The notes beneath the pieces were generated by a model. The model had not been told where the DNA came from. It saw nothing but the letters and a program-made list of their open reading frames with translations, and searched no databases. The position numbers and the translations under genes were made by a program. This document shows positions 26,045 through 33,203 of a stretch of DNA of 33,203 nt, one piece after another. The DNA is from an uncultured Granulosicoccaceae bacterium (GTDB lineage: Bacteria > Pseudomonadota > Gammaproteobacteria > Granulosicoccales > Granulosicoccaceae), in the NCBI GenBank assembly GCA_938035125.1, contig CALHNS010000106.1, positions 1 through 33,203 of the forward strand. The letters run 5' to 3'. The stretch's first letter is position 1, and every line of letters begins with the position of its first letter.

Positions 26045-27265
26045 ATGGCGTCTTCTGTCACTGACGAGACCCGCGTTTCAGCCTACTACGCTACGTTCTT
26101 TTTCTCGATTGGAACGGTAATGCCCTTTGTTGCCTTATGGCTAAAAAGCATTGGCATATCATCCACAATGAGCGGATTTATTTTAGCCGCTCCTCAGTTA
26201 GCTATCGTATTGCTCAATATCGTCGTTGGCAGCTGGGCCGATCGGTTATCGGATTGGCGCTCCGCCATTGTCTCTTGCAACTTGTTAGTGCTTGTTCTGA
26301 TGTTGGTACTCACGGTTTGGCAAACTCCGTGGGCCATTTTGATTTTATGGACGTTGTCAGGGCTTTTCATGATTGCAAGCGCCCCCATAACCGATGCCGC
26401 CGCGCTAAACATGAGTGAAAGGCGCGGTAGCGACTTTGCAAGAATTCGTGCGTTAGGCTCTATAGGTTTTGTTGTTGGCATTTTGGGCGCAGGCTGGCTG
26501 TTTGATGTTACTGGCATGCGATGGTTTATCGGGGTGTTACTGGCAGGTGCTGTGTTGCGAGTAGCATCAGCCATCGCATTACCTCAATTTCGCCACCGTT
26601 CGAATTCTTCACACACTCATTCGTTAGGTCTTTCATCATCAGAAAGTAAACACCGTTCAGCTCAATGGTTTAAAGGCTTGGTGGCGGGCATGGCCTTATT
26701 TAAGCAACCTGGCATTTTCGTCGTGATTTTGGGCGCAGCCTTATTGAATGCATCGCATAGCTTCAATAACATCTACTCGGTATTGCATTGGACGCAGCAC
26801 GGCATCTCAACCACTTGGGCATCTTTTTTATGGACCATTGGTGTGATTGCCGAAGTGGCTTTAATGTGGCGATTTAAAAGTTTATCCAAACGCGTATCGG
26901 CCCGGCACTGTTTATTAGCCGCCTGTATCGCTTGTGTTGTGCGCTGGTTCATTACAGGCATCAACCCTAACTTAACCGCTTTGATGTTTTTACAAATGCT
27001 GCACGGCTTAACGTTCGGTTTAACGTTCCTTGCATCGGTAAATTTTATTGCTAAACGAGTTGATGCAAACCATGCAGCGCAAGCGCAAAGTGTGCTGACC
27101 ACACTCACAACATTTTTCATGGCTATCGCAACGTGGATGGCAGGTTTTTTCTACGCAACCTTAGGTGGATACAGTTACTGGGCGATGGCGTTGATTGCGT
27201 TAATTGGCGGTGCGTTGATTTTAAGTAGTTATCGAACCACGCTGGAAGATTCGAAAAATAATTAG
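26045..27265 (+). CDS. MFS transporter, HcaT/LacY-like (406 aa)
   Basis: Twelve hydrophobic segments are visible. Family-level similarity to E. coli HcaT is clear in several blocks: YATFFFSIGTVMPFVALWLKSIGIS at the start, LTDALA-like ITDAAALNMSER, RIRALGSIGFVVG, and IGVIAEVALMWRFKSLSKRVSARHCLLAACIACVVRWFITG. HcaT-type proteins are proton-coupled importers for small organic acids or sugars. The gene starts 9 bases after the corrinoid activase stop, so it may be the last member of that operon, and it converges on the DddP gene. Substrates such as methylated osmolytes or acrylate are possible but unsupported by any specific residue. Confidence 0.85.
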   Translation: MASSVTDETRVSAYYATFFFSIGTVMPFVALWLKSIGISSTMSGFILAAPQLAIVLLNIVVGSWADRLSDWRSAIVSCNLLVLVLMLVLTVWQTPWAILILWTLSGLFMIASAPITDAAALNMSERRGSDFARIRALGSIGFVVGILGAGWLFDVTGMRWFIGVLLAGAVLRVASAIALPQFRHRSNSSHTHSLGLSSSESKHRSAQWFKGLVAGMALFKQPGIFVVILGAALLNASHSFNNIYSVLHWTQHGISTTWASFLWTIGVIAEVALMWRFKSLSKRVSARHCLLAACIACVVRWFITGINPNLTALMFLQMLHGLTFGLTFLASVNFIAKRVDANHAAQAQSVLTTLTTFFMAIATWMAGFFYATLGGYSYWAMALIALIGGALILSSYRTTLEDSKNN

Positions 27266-27304
27266 CTACTGAACGCCGAGCACAACGGCTGATTGACCAT
27301 AACG

Positions 27305-27340
27305 GCAGCGCAAGGAGGAAGCGGTCAATTTCTCCGCTGC
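27305..27340. terminator. Possible hairpin between convergent genes
   Basis: GCAGCG (27305-27310) and CGCTGC (27335-27340) can pair around a purine-rich loop. An alternative inner stem AGCGG/CCGCT (27320-27324 and 27334-27338) competes with it. It lies between the MFS stop and the small gene's stop at 27350. The T-tract is weak. Confidence 0.3.
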
Positions 27341-27349
27341 TGCTTCTTA

Positions 27350-27556
27350 TTATGGCGCGGTTTTCTTGATTGACGCTGCGTATTGACGAAGGGCTTCGTT
27401 TACAGCATCAGAATTGGGAAACAATGTAGCTAAGTCTGGTTCAATCACTACAACATTCGAACCCTCTTTGTATGAGTCGTGATGTTTACCGCGAACAGGC
27501 TTACCTAAATCTCCCAGAGAATATTCAGACCGCAGTTCATCTTCAGAATTTTTCAT
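27350..27556 (-). CDS. Small antitoxin-like protein, function unknown
   Basis: This is a 68-aa reading frame from ATG 27556; an upstream TTG at 27577 gives 75 aa but would nearly abut dddP. The pattern ELRSEYSLGDLGKPVRGKHHDSYKEGSNVVVIEPDLATLFPNSDAVNEALRQY matches a widespread group of orphan proteins of roughly 65-90 aa, often annotated as antitoxin-like, with conserved (V)RGK, G.NVV.(I/L).(P)D and FP.S..VNEALR. No toxin gene accompanies it here: its upstream neighbour is dddP, 29 bases away on the same strand, and it converges with the MFS gene. No strong ribosome-binding site is seen, so it may depend on dddP transcription. Confidence 0.65.
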   Translation of the reverse strand: MKNSEDELRSEYSLGDLGKPVRGKHHDSYKEGSNVVVIEPDLATLFPNSDAVNEALRQYAASIKKTAP

Positions 27557-27585
27557 AAAACAGTAAATGGTAAACAACGCTTAAC

Positions 27586-28953
27586 TTAAACCCCACCCAT
27601 TAGCTTTTCATCAAACGGATAGGTGGTTAAATTTTCGTATCCATCTTCAGTGATCAATACTTGATCTTCTAATTTAATCGAAAAACTTCCCCCCTCAGGG
27701 CTAACTAAAGCTTCAACACACAACACCATGCCCGGTTGCAGTTCGTAATCAAAAGCGCCTTCGACGAGCTGATCTGGGTAAGCCACCAAAGGCCATTCAT
27801 CGCAAAGACCAACCCCGTGCATTAAACATCCATACTTAAGCGATTGGTATTCAGGTTTCAGCCGGTGACTTTGATGAGTGAGTTCTTGAATATTTAAACC
27901 CGGTTTCAATAAATCCATATTTTGCATAATGTGTTCATGACCATGCTTCATGGCTTCAATCATTTCCGGTGGTGGAGATTCATCACCAATCCACCAGCTA
28001 CGACTAATATCTACACAAATTCCGTAACTTCCCACAAGATCAGTATCGAAACTGATGATTTCGTTATTGTTGATAATACGTTGCCCGCATTCTTGAAACC
28101 AAGGGTTGGTTCTGGGGCCAGAAGCAAGTAATCGGGTTTCAATCCATTCACCACCGCGGCGAATGTTTTCAGCATGAAGCACAGACCACACATCGTCTTC
28201 AGAAATTTCGCCATTGGGAATTTTTTCACGGGCGAATTTTTCCATTTTGGCTACAGAGGTTTCACACGCATGCGCTGCGCATCGCATCGCTAAGATTTCA
28301 TCTGGGCCTTTTATCGCACGTGTTTTTTCGGTCAGTTCTTCGCCGGGAATCACTTCAAAACCTTGAGCTTCTAATGCTCTCAGCCCATGCAACATGATTT
28401 TATCGACCGCTAATCGCTTGTTGTTGCCACCGTGTTCTTTAATAAGCACGCGCACTTCGTTAGAAAAGGTATCAGCCGCCACATCGATTCGATCACCACG
28501 ATCGAAGTAAAATAGATCCGCACCTGAACGCTGCTCTTTCACCAAGGGATTAAATTCAGATAAGAAAGGAGAATTTTTATAATCCCAAATCACCATGTAC
28601 CCATCTGCACATAACAGAACGGCACGAAACGGATTGTGCGTATTCCATAGTTGCATGTTCGTGCTGTCGGTGGCGTACCGAATATTGAGTGGGTCAAACA
28701 TCAACACCCCACCTAAGTTCCGATCAATGACATGTTGAGTTAACCGCTTCCATCGGTATTCGCGCATAGCGATTAAATTGGGAAGCTGCAAGCCTGCAGC
28801 CTCCCATTCACGATAAGCTAATTGAGTGGGACCAATTTCTATCCGATCATCGTTATTGGGTGATCCATCGGCTAAATGGGCCCCTTTGGATGGGTCTATT
28901 TTTCGACTTTCACGATAGGGTGCATGGGTTTGCCCATTGGTTGAGTGCTCCAT
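27586..28953 (-). CDS. dddP: DMSP lyase DddP (M24-fold metalloenzyme)
   Basis: DddP cleaves dimethylsulfoniopropionate to dimethyl sulfide and acrylate. The 455-aa protein matches my recollection of Roseobacter-group DddP nearly end to end: SRKIDPSKGA, NDDRIEIGPTQLAYREW, GGVLMFDPLNIRYATDSTNMQLWN, NPFRAVLLCADGYMVIWDYKNSPFLS, GLCDEWPLVAYPD and VLITEDGYENLTTYPFD. All residues reported for the enzyme's site are present with a constant offset of 8: metal ligands Asp303, Asp305, Asp315, His379, Glu414, Glu429, the proposed base Asp385, and Tyr374. M24 creatinases and Xaa-Pro peptidases are the wider family, but this set is DddP-specific. The ribosome-binding site AAGG lies 9 bases before the ATG, and a promoter candidate is at 28995-29023. 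dddP in gammaproteobacteria is usually thought to be acquired by transfer. Confidence 0.93.
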   Translation of the reverse strand: MEHSTNGQTHAPYRESRKIDPSKGAHLADGSPNNDDRIEIGPTQLAYREWEAAGLQLPNLIAMREYRWKRLTQHVIDRNLGGVLMFDPLNIRYATDSTNMQLWNTHNPFRAVLLCADGYMVIWDYKNSPFLSEFNPLVKEQRSGADLFYFDRGDRIDVAADTFSNEVRVLIKEHGGNNKRLAVDKIMLHGLRALEAQGFEVIPGEELTEKTRAIKGPDEILAMRCAAHACETSVAKMEKFAREKIPNGEISEDDVWSVLHAENIRRGGEWIETRLLASGPRTNPWFQECGQRIINNNEIISFDTDLVGSYGICVDISRSWWIGDESPPPEMIEAMKHGHEHIMQNMDLLKPGLNIQELTHQSHRLKPEYQSLKYGCLMHGVGLCDEWPLVAYPDQLVEGAFDYELQPGMVLCVEALVSPEGGSFSIKLEDQVLITEDGYENLTTYPFDEKLMGGV

Positions 28954-28994
28954 AGCGGCTGCCTTTTCATCGCAAAAAATTAAGAGATGTGCCG

Positions 28995-29023
28995 ATTGTA
29001 TCTGTTGCTGACTTGCCCGTCGA
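28995..29023 (-). promoter_or_regulatory. Candidate sigma-70 promoter for dddP
   Basis: On the minus strand a -35 box TCGACG (29018-29023, 4 of 6) and a -10 box TACAAT (28995-29000, 5 of 6) are separated by exactly 17 bases. A transcript would start about 35 bases ahead of the dddP ATG. It lies inside the 103-base gap after the LruC-domain gene. Confidence 0.45.
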
Positions 29024-29056
29024 TAGGTGATTCCATATCGAATATTTTGTCGCCCA

Positions 29057-31270
29057 TCACTCTGTATAAACTAGCTCAGAAACCGCATTTTTACGTAAAT
29101 ACCAATCGACACTGTTCTCACCGTTTGAGGTAACCCAATCTTTAAACATCGGATACGCTTTCGATATTTCGACCCATTCCCTAGGGTGTAACCAATCATC
29201 AGCCACTTCCAATGCCCACGGCATACCGTTATCAGTTAAAAAATACGTACCGTTATCAGGCACCGTTCGATCTTGGCCCAAGTTAGCGAATAACGACTGA
29301 TCAAACGCTTCAGTTGGGGATTGGTTTTTCAGATGAATCTCATAGCTTCGCCCAGGCGGTGTGATGAAATGATGCCCATGAAAAGCACCAGGTGTTGCAA
29401 ATAAGAAGGGATCAAACACACCAGATAATTCTACATGTTGAGGCTCATTAAATGGAATCGATAACGTAAAGTAGAACTCGACCTCAGCCCCACAACCAGG
29501 TTCTGTTTGGTAATAAAAACACTCAGGGCCAGCGGCTACATGATCAAACACATTCTCAGTAATCAAGAAAATAGCTTCTTTACGATTGGGTTCTAAAGGC
29601 TCTACCTCTACTTTACGATCACTTATAGTAAATTCGAGATTATTAGTGTTTATCGCATTGCGGCTAACACCCGGCAAACGAATTCCAAAACCGTTATCGT
29701 AATGAGCACCCGACGCAGTCACTCGCCCTGCAATATCCACTCTTGTGTAACCTCGTGAATCTTGATATGTGACGGTGCGCAGTTGGGTAACCAAATCGTT
29801 CATGTCATAGTCACCAACAAATGGCCAATTGTCTTCAAACGCAACGGTGGACCAACCTGTGCGAGATGGGTAGGTAGTAACGATTACAGGGTCTGTTAAA
29901 AGCATCACCGGATAATCCTCTACTTCGCCATCAGGTGCACCACCAATAGCTTCAACTCCAAAAACGCTAGAGATTCGGAAACGGGCCCATGACTCTCCTT
30001 CCATCACATTAGCTGGCATAGTAAAAGACACCGTTTGTTCACCGACTTGAAGTAAGGTATCGGTTATTACGTGATCATTGCCATCGAATACTCCGTTACG
30101 ATCTACATCGAGCCACATGTTTAAGTAACCACCATTCGGGGCGTTTACTATCATGCGCGCCACTTGATGTTGAACAAGGTTACCGATAAAGGTAATACCA
30201 TCTTCATCGTCACCCTGTTTATTGTCTGACAACGGGAATGCGTAAGCGTCAGATTCGCCATCCACGCTATTGCCCAGCTTGATGGCATTAGAACCTTCGG
30301 AACGATTGCTTGCAATGGAACCTAATCCGTGACGTGCACCATTAGAACCAAATGAAGTGCCGTAACTATCAGGAGCATCTCCAAAATCTAGTAAATTAGC
30401 CTCGTTCATTTGTACAGGGGCGATTGCACATCGAAAGCCATCATTAGAAGTTGAAGAAGGCCCTGCTGCGAAAAATTGTGCTTTGAGTTCGCTTGAATCA
30501 ATACTTAATTGATATACTTTACCGTCTCGGTTATTACCTACGTACAAATGACCACTGGCATCAAAATAGGCAGCACCGAAAGTACCGCTTATACCCGTAT
30601 TGCCTAACGATTCACTCGTACCCAACTCTGGGTCAATAACGTAAAGCTCACCTTTACTATTAATCGCATAGGCGAATCCATTTGTGGGATGAAAAGCAAA
30701 GTCAGCGATGCGCAGATTCATTGAGCTGCTACCGGCTACCTTATTCATCTTTAGGTAGTCTGGTTTATTTGAATCCAGTTCAAAATAATATAGGCCATAG
30801 GAATCGCCTTTGCGATACACATAATAGCGATTGTGAACAGCCGATACGTCACCAACGTAAAAATCTTGATCAGTGATATTGGCATCCTCACTAAACAATT
30901 CAACTGACCAATCGTTGTGCATTCGAACAGGTTGGCTATGGGTGTAACTCCAACCGTATACGTATCGATCATTCGGGTTAAAGCCCAACGCGTTTAATCT
31001 AGCGGTTGATGTTCCACCCGAGTGCTCATGGCTTTCGGCTGATACATTGTAATCTCCTGTTAGTAAATCCATTCCGTAAGTACGAGATTGTGTACCTTGT
31101 GTTAAATAGGCTTTTGGTGAGCATTCTGAAAACGCCGATGCGGCATATTCTTGCGCAATGGCGTTCTTTGTAGGCACAATTTGCAGAGCGGAAGCTAATA
31201 CACCAACGATGATTAACGGAAGGTTTGCGTTACTTGCCATTAGCTTGCCTTTTTTTATTTTTATATTCAT
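29057..31270 (-). CDS. Secreted LruC-domain protein
   Basis: About 737 aa are read from ATG 31270, which gives a Lys-rich n-region (MNIKIKKGKL) before the signal-peptide core LPLIIVGVLASALQIV and cleavage near AIAQ. ATG 31240 has the better ribosome-binding site (AAAGG) but would leave an uncharged n-region. Three modules follow. Residues about 45-285 form a propeller-like region with GMDLLTGDYN, ALGFNPNDRYVYGW and LYVIDPELG (DUF6923-like). A GEVED-type module runs from DFGDAPDSYG (295) to GEVEDYP (448), with a DVDRNGVFDGND calcium-like loop. The LruC domain (about 465-735) has FEDNWPFVGDYDMNDLV and GFGIRLPGVS. It is likely exported to the cell surface or medium; function is unknown, adhesion or surface-layer roles being guesses. 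A lipoprotein gene lies just upstream. Confidence 0.85.
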   Translation of the reverse strand: MNIKIKKGKLMASNANLPLIIVGVLASALQIVPTKNAIAQEYAASAFSECSPKAYLTQGTQSRTYGMDLLTGDYNVSAESHEHSGGTSTARLNALGFNPNDRYVYGWSYTHSQPVRMHNDWSVELFSEDANITDQDFYVGDVSAVHNRYYVYRKGDSYGLYYFELDSNKPDYLKMNKVAGSSSMNLRIADFAFHPTNGFAYAINSKGELYVIDPELGTSESLGNTGISGTFGAAYFDASGHLYVGNNRDGKVYQLSIDSSELKAQFFAAGPSSTSNDGFRCAIAPVQMNEANLLDFGDAPDSYGTSFGSNGARHGLGSIASNRSEGSNAIKLGNSVDGESDAYAFPLSDNKQGDDEDGITFIGNLVQHQVARMIVNAPNGGYLNMWLDVDRNGVFDGNDHVITDTLLQVGEQTVSFTMPANVMEGESWARFRISSVFGVEAIGGAPDGEVEDYPVMLLTDPVIVTTYPSRTGWSTVAFEDNWPFVGDYDMNDLVTQLRTVTYQDSRGYTRVDIAGRVTASGAHYDNGFGIRLPGVSRNAINTNNLEFTISDRKVEVEPLEPNRKEAIFLITENVFDHVAAGPECFYYQTEPGCGAEVEFYFTLSIPFNEPQHVELSGVFDPFLFATPGAFHGHHFITPPGRSYEIHLKNQSPTEAFDQSLFANLGQDRTVPDNGTYFLTDNGMPWALEVADDWLHPREWVEISKAYPMFKDWVTSNGENSVDWYLRKNAVSELVYTE

Positions 31271-31305
31271 TTTATGGTTTGATGCGTGTAAACAATCAGC
31301 CATCA

Positions 31306-31812
31306 TTATTCGAAAATATATTCTTGGTATTGTGGGTGACGCAAAGGGTCTTCAAACCAAACTACACCTAGAACCTTCGTGTGGTGATTAACTAAATTCA
31401 GCTGTGTTCTGAATTCGCCAGCTAAGAGAGGTGCGGTTAAAAAACAACTATCGTAGTTAACAGCGTAAGCGCCATTATCTAGGAGGTTGTAGTCAGTACA
31501 AAATGAAACATCAGCCTTATCAGCTACTGCTTCAGGCATTGATATAGAAACGGTTGTTCGGTGTGAAGTATTAAATTTAAAATCATCTGAAACCTGAAGC
31601 GATGCGGTTTCTGTTTCAGGAACCTGAACAATCGCCTCCAATTCTTCGTTAGTTGTCGCAATATAGGGACTACTAGCGGATAAGCTGGATTGATTTTCAG
31701 CTAATGCCGCACCGACACTTGGCTCAGTGAGATCATCATTGGATGATCCGCATGCCGAGGCTAACAATGCAACAGCCATTACTGTGATAACACCTATGTT
31801 TTTTTTGGACAT
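31306..31812 (-). CDS. Lipoprotein of unknown function, partner of the LruC-domain protein
   Basis: The 168-aa protein has a clean lipoprotein signal peptide (MSKKNIGVITVMAVALLASAC, lipobox ASAC, Cys21) followed by GSSNDDL, which argues for outer-membrane sorting. An AAAAGG ribosome-binding site precedes the ATG by 9 bases. A low-complexity stretch (to about residue 60) leads into a small predominantly beta domain with VSISMP and two cysteines (SFCTDYN and DSCFLTAP) that could form a disulfide. The C-terminus is VLGVVWFEDPLRHPQYQEYIFE. I do not recognise the family. It sits 35 bases ahead of the LruC-domain gene on the same strand and likely shares its transcript. Confidence 0.75.
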   Translation of the reverse strand: MSKKNIGVITVMAVALLASACGSSNDDLTEPSVGAALAENQSSLSASSPYIATTNEELEAIVQVPETETASLQVSDDFKFNTSHRTTVSISMPEAVADKADVSFCTDYNLLDNGAYAVNYDSCFLTAPLLAGEFRTQLNLVNHHTKVLGVVWFEDPLRHPQYQEYIFE

Positions 31813-31834
31813 CTTTATTTACCTTTTCTCTATC

Positions 31835-31858
31835 GGTTAGATATTTTTGTATCCAACC
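31835..31858 (-). promoter_or_regulatory. Leader hairpin ahead of the lipoprotein gene
   Basis: As minus-strand RNA, GGUUGGAUA pairs with UAUCUAACC (nine pairs, one G-U) around the loop CAAAAA. It ends 22 bases before the lipoprotein ATG, just upstream of the AAAAGG ribosome-binding site. The wobble pair becomes a mismatch on the plus strand, which favours a minus-strand RNA element over a DNA operator. Confidence 0.45.
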
Positions 31859-31914
31859 TAATGCTCAGTGGCCTGACGGTAAATCACCGTTTTTTAGCAA
31901 TGATCAAGAAAGTT

Positions 31915-31938
31915 AATGATTTCGTCACTGAAATCATT
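31915..31938. repeat. Perfect 9-bp inverted repeat (operator candidate)
   Basis: AATGATTTC and GAAATCATT flank the 6-base spacer GTCACT. Symmetry is exact over 18 bases. It is about 100 bases upstream of the lipoprotein ATG on the minus strand and has no T-tract directly after it, so it looks more like a regulator-binding palindrome or an RNA stem than a terminator. Confidence 0.5.
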
Positions 31939-32076
31939 TCTCGTCTGTTATGAGTAATTCTTATTTTTTTTGAGGATTTAAAACTATCCAACCTGGGCCT
32001 GCATCGCTATGATGCATCGCGATTCTGACGAATCGTTACTGTGTTGGCATATTCATGGAAGGAAAATAAATAGAGC

Positions 32077-32100
32077 GTTTTTCTATTCGTTTTTCTATTC
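32077..32100. repeat. 12-bp perfect tandem duplication
   Basis: GTTTTTCTATTC occurs twice head-to-tail (32077-32088 and 32089-32100). CTATTC recurs again at about 32133 in the same noncoding region. It is a simple duplication with no gene context. Confidence 0.7.
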
Positions 32101-32420
32101 TTAGGAGCAATAGAAGGGAGCAGTAGAAAGCTGCTATTCGCGACTGAGAGATACGCGTAACGGATAAGCATTGATTGCTTAGTTGGCCCCGTCGATTGTG
32201 ATTAACGGCTTCGCCATCTATCGTTTTTAGCACTATTACTTAGAGAAGTACATTTTTTCAGAAGTAATGCACAGATACAGTTCACATTAAGTTACGGTAC
32301 TTTTGATAGGAAAGTATTTATTCAAAGTTACCTGTGTTCTTTGCCGATATTTAACTATAACAACCCATGTAATTTGGGCTGCCTCGCCCTCACCTAGTAT
32401 TTCACTTTTAATCAAGAGTA

Positions 32421-33203
32421 ATGACTACTTCTTCTGATTCCCATACGATACTTTGGGTTCCACGCTTTTGGCCAGCGGTGGGCGGCACCGAGTTTCATTC
32501 AAAAGAACTAGCCAAACATCTATCACAATTTCACAGAGTGACAGTGCTAACCCATTGCACGACAACAGAATCACAAGAACGGTCCTTAGCATCATCAGCT
32601 GCTCTTACAAAGTTCTCAGAAACAATCGCAAGCAACGTACGAATCATAGAACTGGCTCCTAAACCCTTTTACACAAAGGCCTTGTTCTTACTAGGAAAAC
32701 ATCACGCAGCCAATAGATTCACAAGGTTTCTGTACCAACGGATTTTTACTTTAGCCTTTAGAAGTACGGTAACGCCTTTACTGCAAGGCGCTGATCGAAT
32801 ACATTTTATTTATAACGGTTTAACCGAAGCATCAAACTTAGCAGCTCAACAAGCACAAAAACTGAATATTCCATTTATTTTTACGCCAAATATACTGGAT
32901 ACCAGGGCATCAGGCAGTGATTGGGGCACACCCAGTTTTCATAAATTGTATAAAAAATCAGAACGCCTAATTGCGTTAACACAGCATGAAGCACAATGGC
33001 TAAAGAATCGTGGAATTAATGAGAATAAAATATCGGTAATACCTTATGGCCCTATTTTGGAGCCCAGAGACCCATCGCAAGAAAAGGCTCACATAGCCGA
33101 ATTACTTTCCTATCGATACATATTGTTTATAGGTCGATTGGTGCCTGGAAAAGGATCAACACTTTTGTTGGATGCCTTTCACCAATTGAGCACTAAGGAT
33201 CAC
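32421..33203 (+). CDS. GT4-family glycosyltransferase (C-terminal part beyond window edge)
   Basis: An ATG at 32421 opens 261 codons that run off the right edge. The N-terminal GT-B domain starts ILWVPRFWPAVGGTEFHSKELAKHLSQ, a donor/acceptor-loop pattern (GG.E.H...LA..L) typical of GT4 enzymes. A helix-rich middle and FIFTPNILDTRASGSDWGTP follow, then ERLIALTQHEAQWLKNRGINENKISVIPYGP at the domain junction. The C-terminal nucleotide-sugar domain begins with YILFIGRLVPGKGSTLLLDAF. It transfers a sugar to a polysaccharide, lipid or lipopolysaccharide acceptor. AAGAG two bases ahead of the ATG is too close for an ideal ribosome-binding site. Codon use is visibly more AT-rich than in the tol/ruv genes. 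It may open a surface-polysaccharide locus. Confidence 0.88.
   Translation, partial: MTTSSDSHTILWVPRFWPAVGGTEFHSKELAKHLSQFHRVTVLTHCTTTESQERSLASSAALTKFSETIASNVRIIELAPKPFYTKALFLLGKHHAANRFTRFLYQRIFTLAFRSTVTPLLQGADRIHFIYNGLTEASNLAAQQAQKLNIPFIFTPNILDTRASGSDWGTPSFHKLYKKSERLIALTQHEAQWLKNRGINENKISVIPYGPILEPRDPSQEKAHIAELLSYRYILFIGRLVPGKGSTLLLDAFHQLSTKDH

Larger units (their letters stand above)
31813..32420. other. 608-base gene-free, inverted-repeat-rich region between divergent genes
   Basis: No reliable gene is seen. The region must hold the leaders and promoters of the lipoprotein-LruC genes (minus) and the glycosyltransferase (plus). Inverted repeats found by eye are ACGGT/ACCGT with a following T-run (31876-31895), GCATC/GATGC (32001-32015), CGATTC/GAATCG (32020-32035), TAAGCA/TGCTTA (32165-32181) and ATTACTT/AAGTAAT (32235-32268). 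Two stronger repeats and one tandem repeat are listed separately. GCATCGC is directly repeated at 32001 and 32014. No consensus promoter stands out. Confidence 0.5.

Noticed and set aside
27586..28953. Annotation as Xaa-Pro aminopeptidase or creatinase
   Set aside because: Wider fold membership is right, but near end-to-end similarity and the full set of DddP site residues with constant offset favour DMSP lyase.
31876..31895. ACGGT/ACCGT stem with T-run as a plus-strand terminator
   Set aside because: No plus-strand gene ends nearby, the stem is only 5 bp, and on the minus strand it would lie in a leader.
32036..32233. 65-codon minus-strand frame in the repeat-rich gap
   Set aside because: It starts at GTG without a ribosome-binding site, its IEKRIEKR piece comes from the tandem repeat, and it crosses several inverted repeats. 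It is unlikely to be a gene.
32234..32420. JUMPstart/ops element before the glycosyltransferase
   Set aside because: No GGCGGTAGCGT-type core is present in the leader.

Overview
The window comes from a Gram-negative bacterium, most likely a marine gammaproteobacterium. The evidence is a complete ybgC-tolQRAB-pal-cpoB cluster directly downstream of yebC-ruvC-ruvA-ruvB, with aspS-nudB upstream in the same run, and several outer-membrane proteins and lipoproteins. Base composition looks intermediate through most of the window and visibly more AT-rich after about 31 kb. The genus cannot be fixed from the sequence alone.

Layout. (1) 1-2623, minus strand: two adjacent OmpA-like proteins, the first a lipoprotein cut by the left edge. 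(2) 2941-16304, minus strand: a DedA/VTT membrane protein, tRNA-Lys(TTT), and a long housekeeping run transcribed aspS > nudB > alpha/beta hydrolase > yebC > ruvC > ruvA > ruvB > ybgC > tolQ > tolR > tolA > tolB > pal > cpoB. Many junctions overlap by 1-11 bases. This run covers translation, Holliday-junction processing and the Tol-Pal envelope machine. TolA is unusually long and carries a 48-bp tandem repeat. (3) 16412-19596: a PfkB sugar/nucleoside kinase, an EamA exporter, a GlsB-like membrane protein and a PaaG-like enoyl-CoA isomerase. (4) 19785-26035, plus strand: a seven-gene corrinoid and one-carbon module made of a cobalamin-binding methyl carrier, DUF1638, a small 'virulence factor' family protein, a Cys-rich MetV-like protein, a MetF-like reductase, a methyl-THF:corrinoid methyltransferase and a RACo-type corrinoid activase. 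An HcaT-like MFS transporter follows. (5) 27350-28953, minus strand: a DMSP lyase of the DddP type with every known active-site residue, followed by an orphan antitoxin-like small protein. (6) 29057-31812, minus strand: a secreted LruC-domain protein and a lipoprotein encoded together. (7) 31813-32420: a gene-poor stretch dense in inverted repeats. (8) 32421 to the right edge: the start of a GT4 glycosyltransferase.

The most interesting part is regions 4 and 5. The corrinoid module contains the parts of an acetogen-style methyl branch (methyl-corrinoid <-> methyl-THF <-> methylene-THF, plus reductive reactivation of cobalt), but no substrate-specific methyltransferase and no homocysteine-binding domain lie in the window. 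It is therefore either a split methionine synthase or a methyl-group oxidation pathway for methylated osmolytes. A DMSP lyase a few kilobases away points to a life on algal osmolytes, but a direct functional link between the two is inference. DUF1638 and the 'virulence factor' protein are the least understood members of the module.
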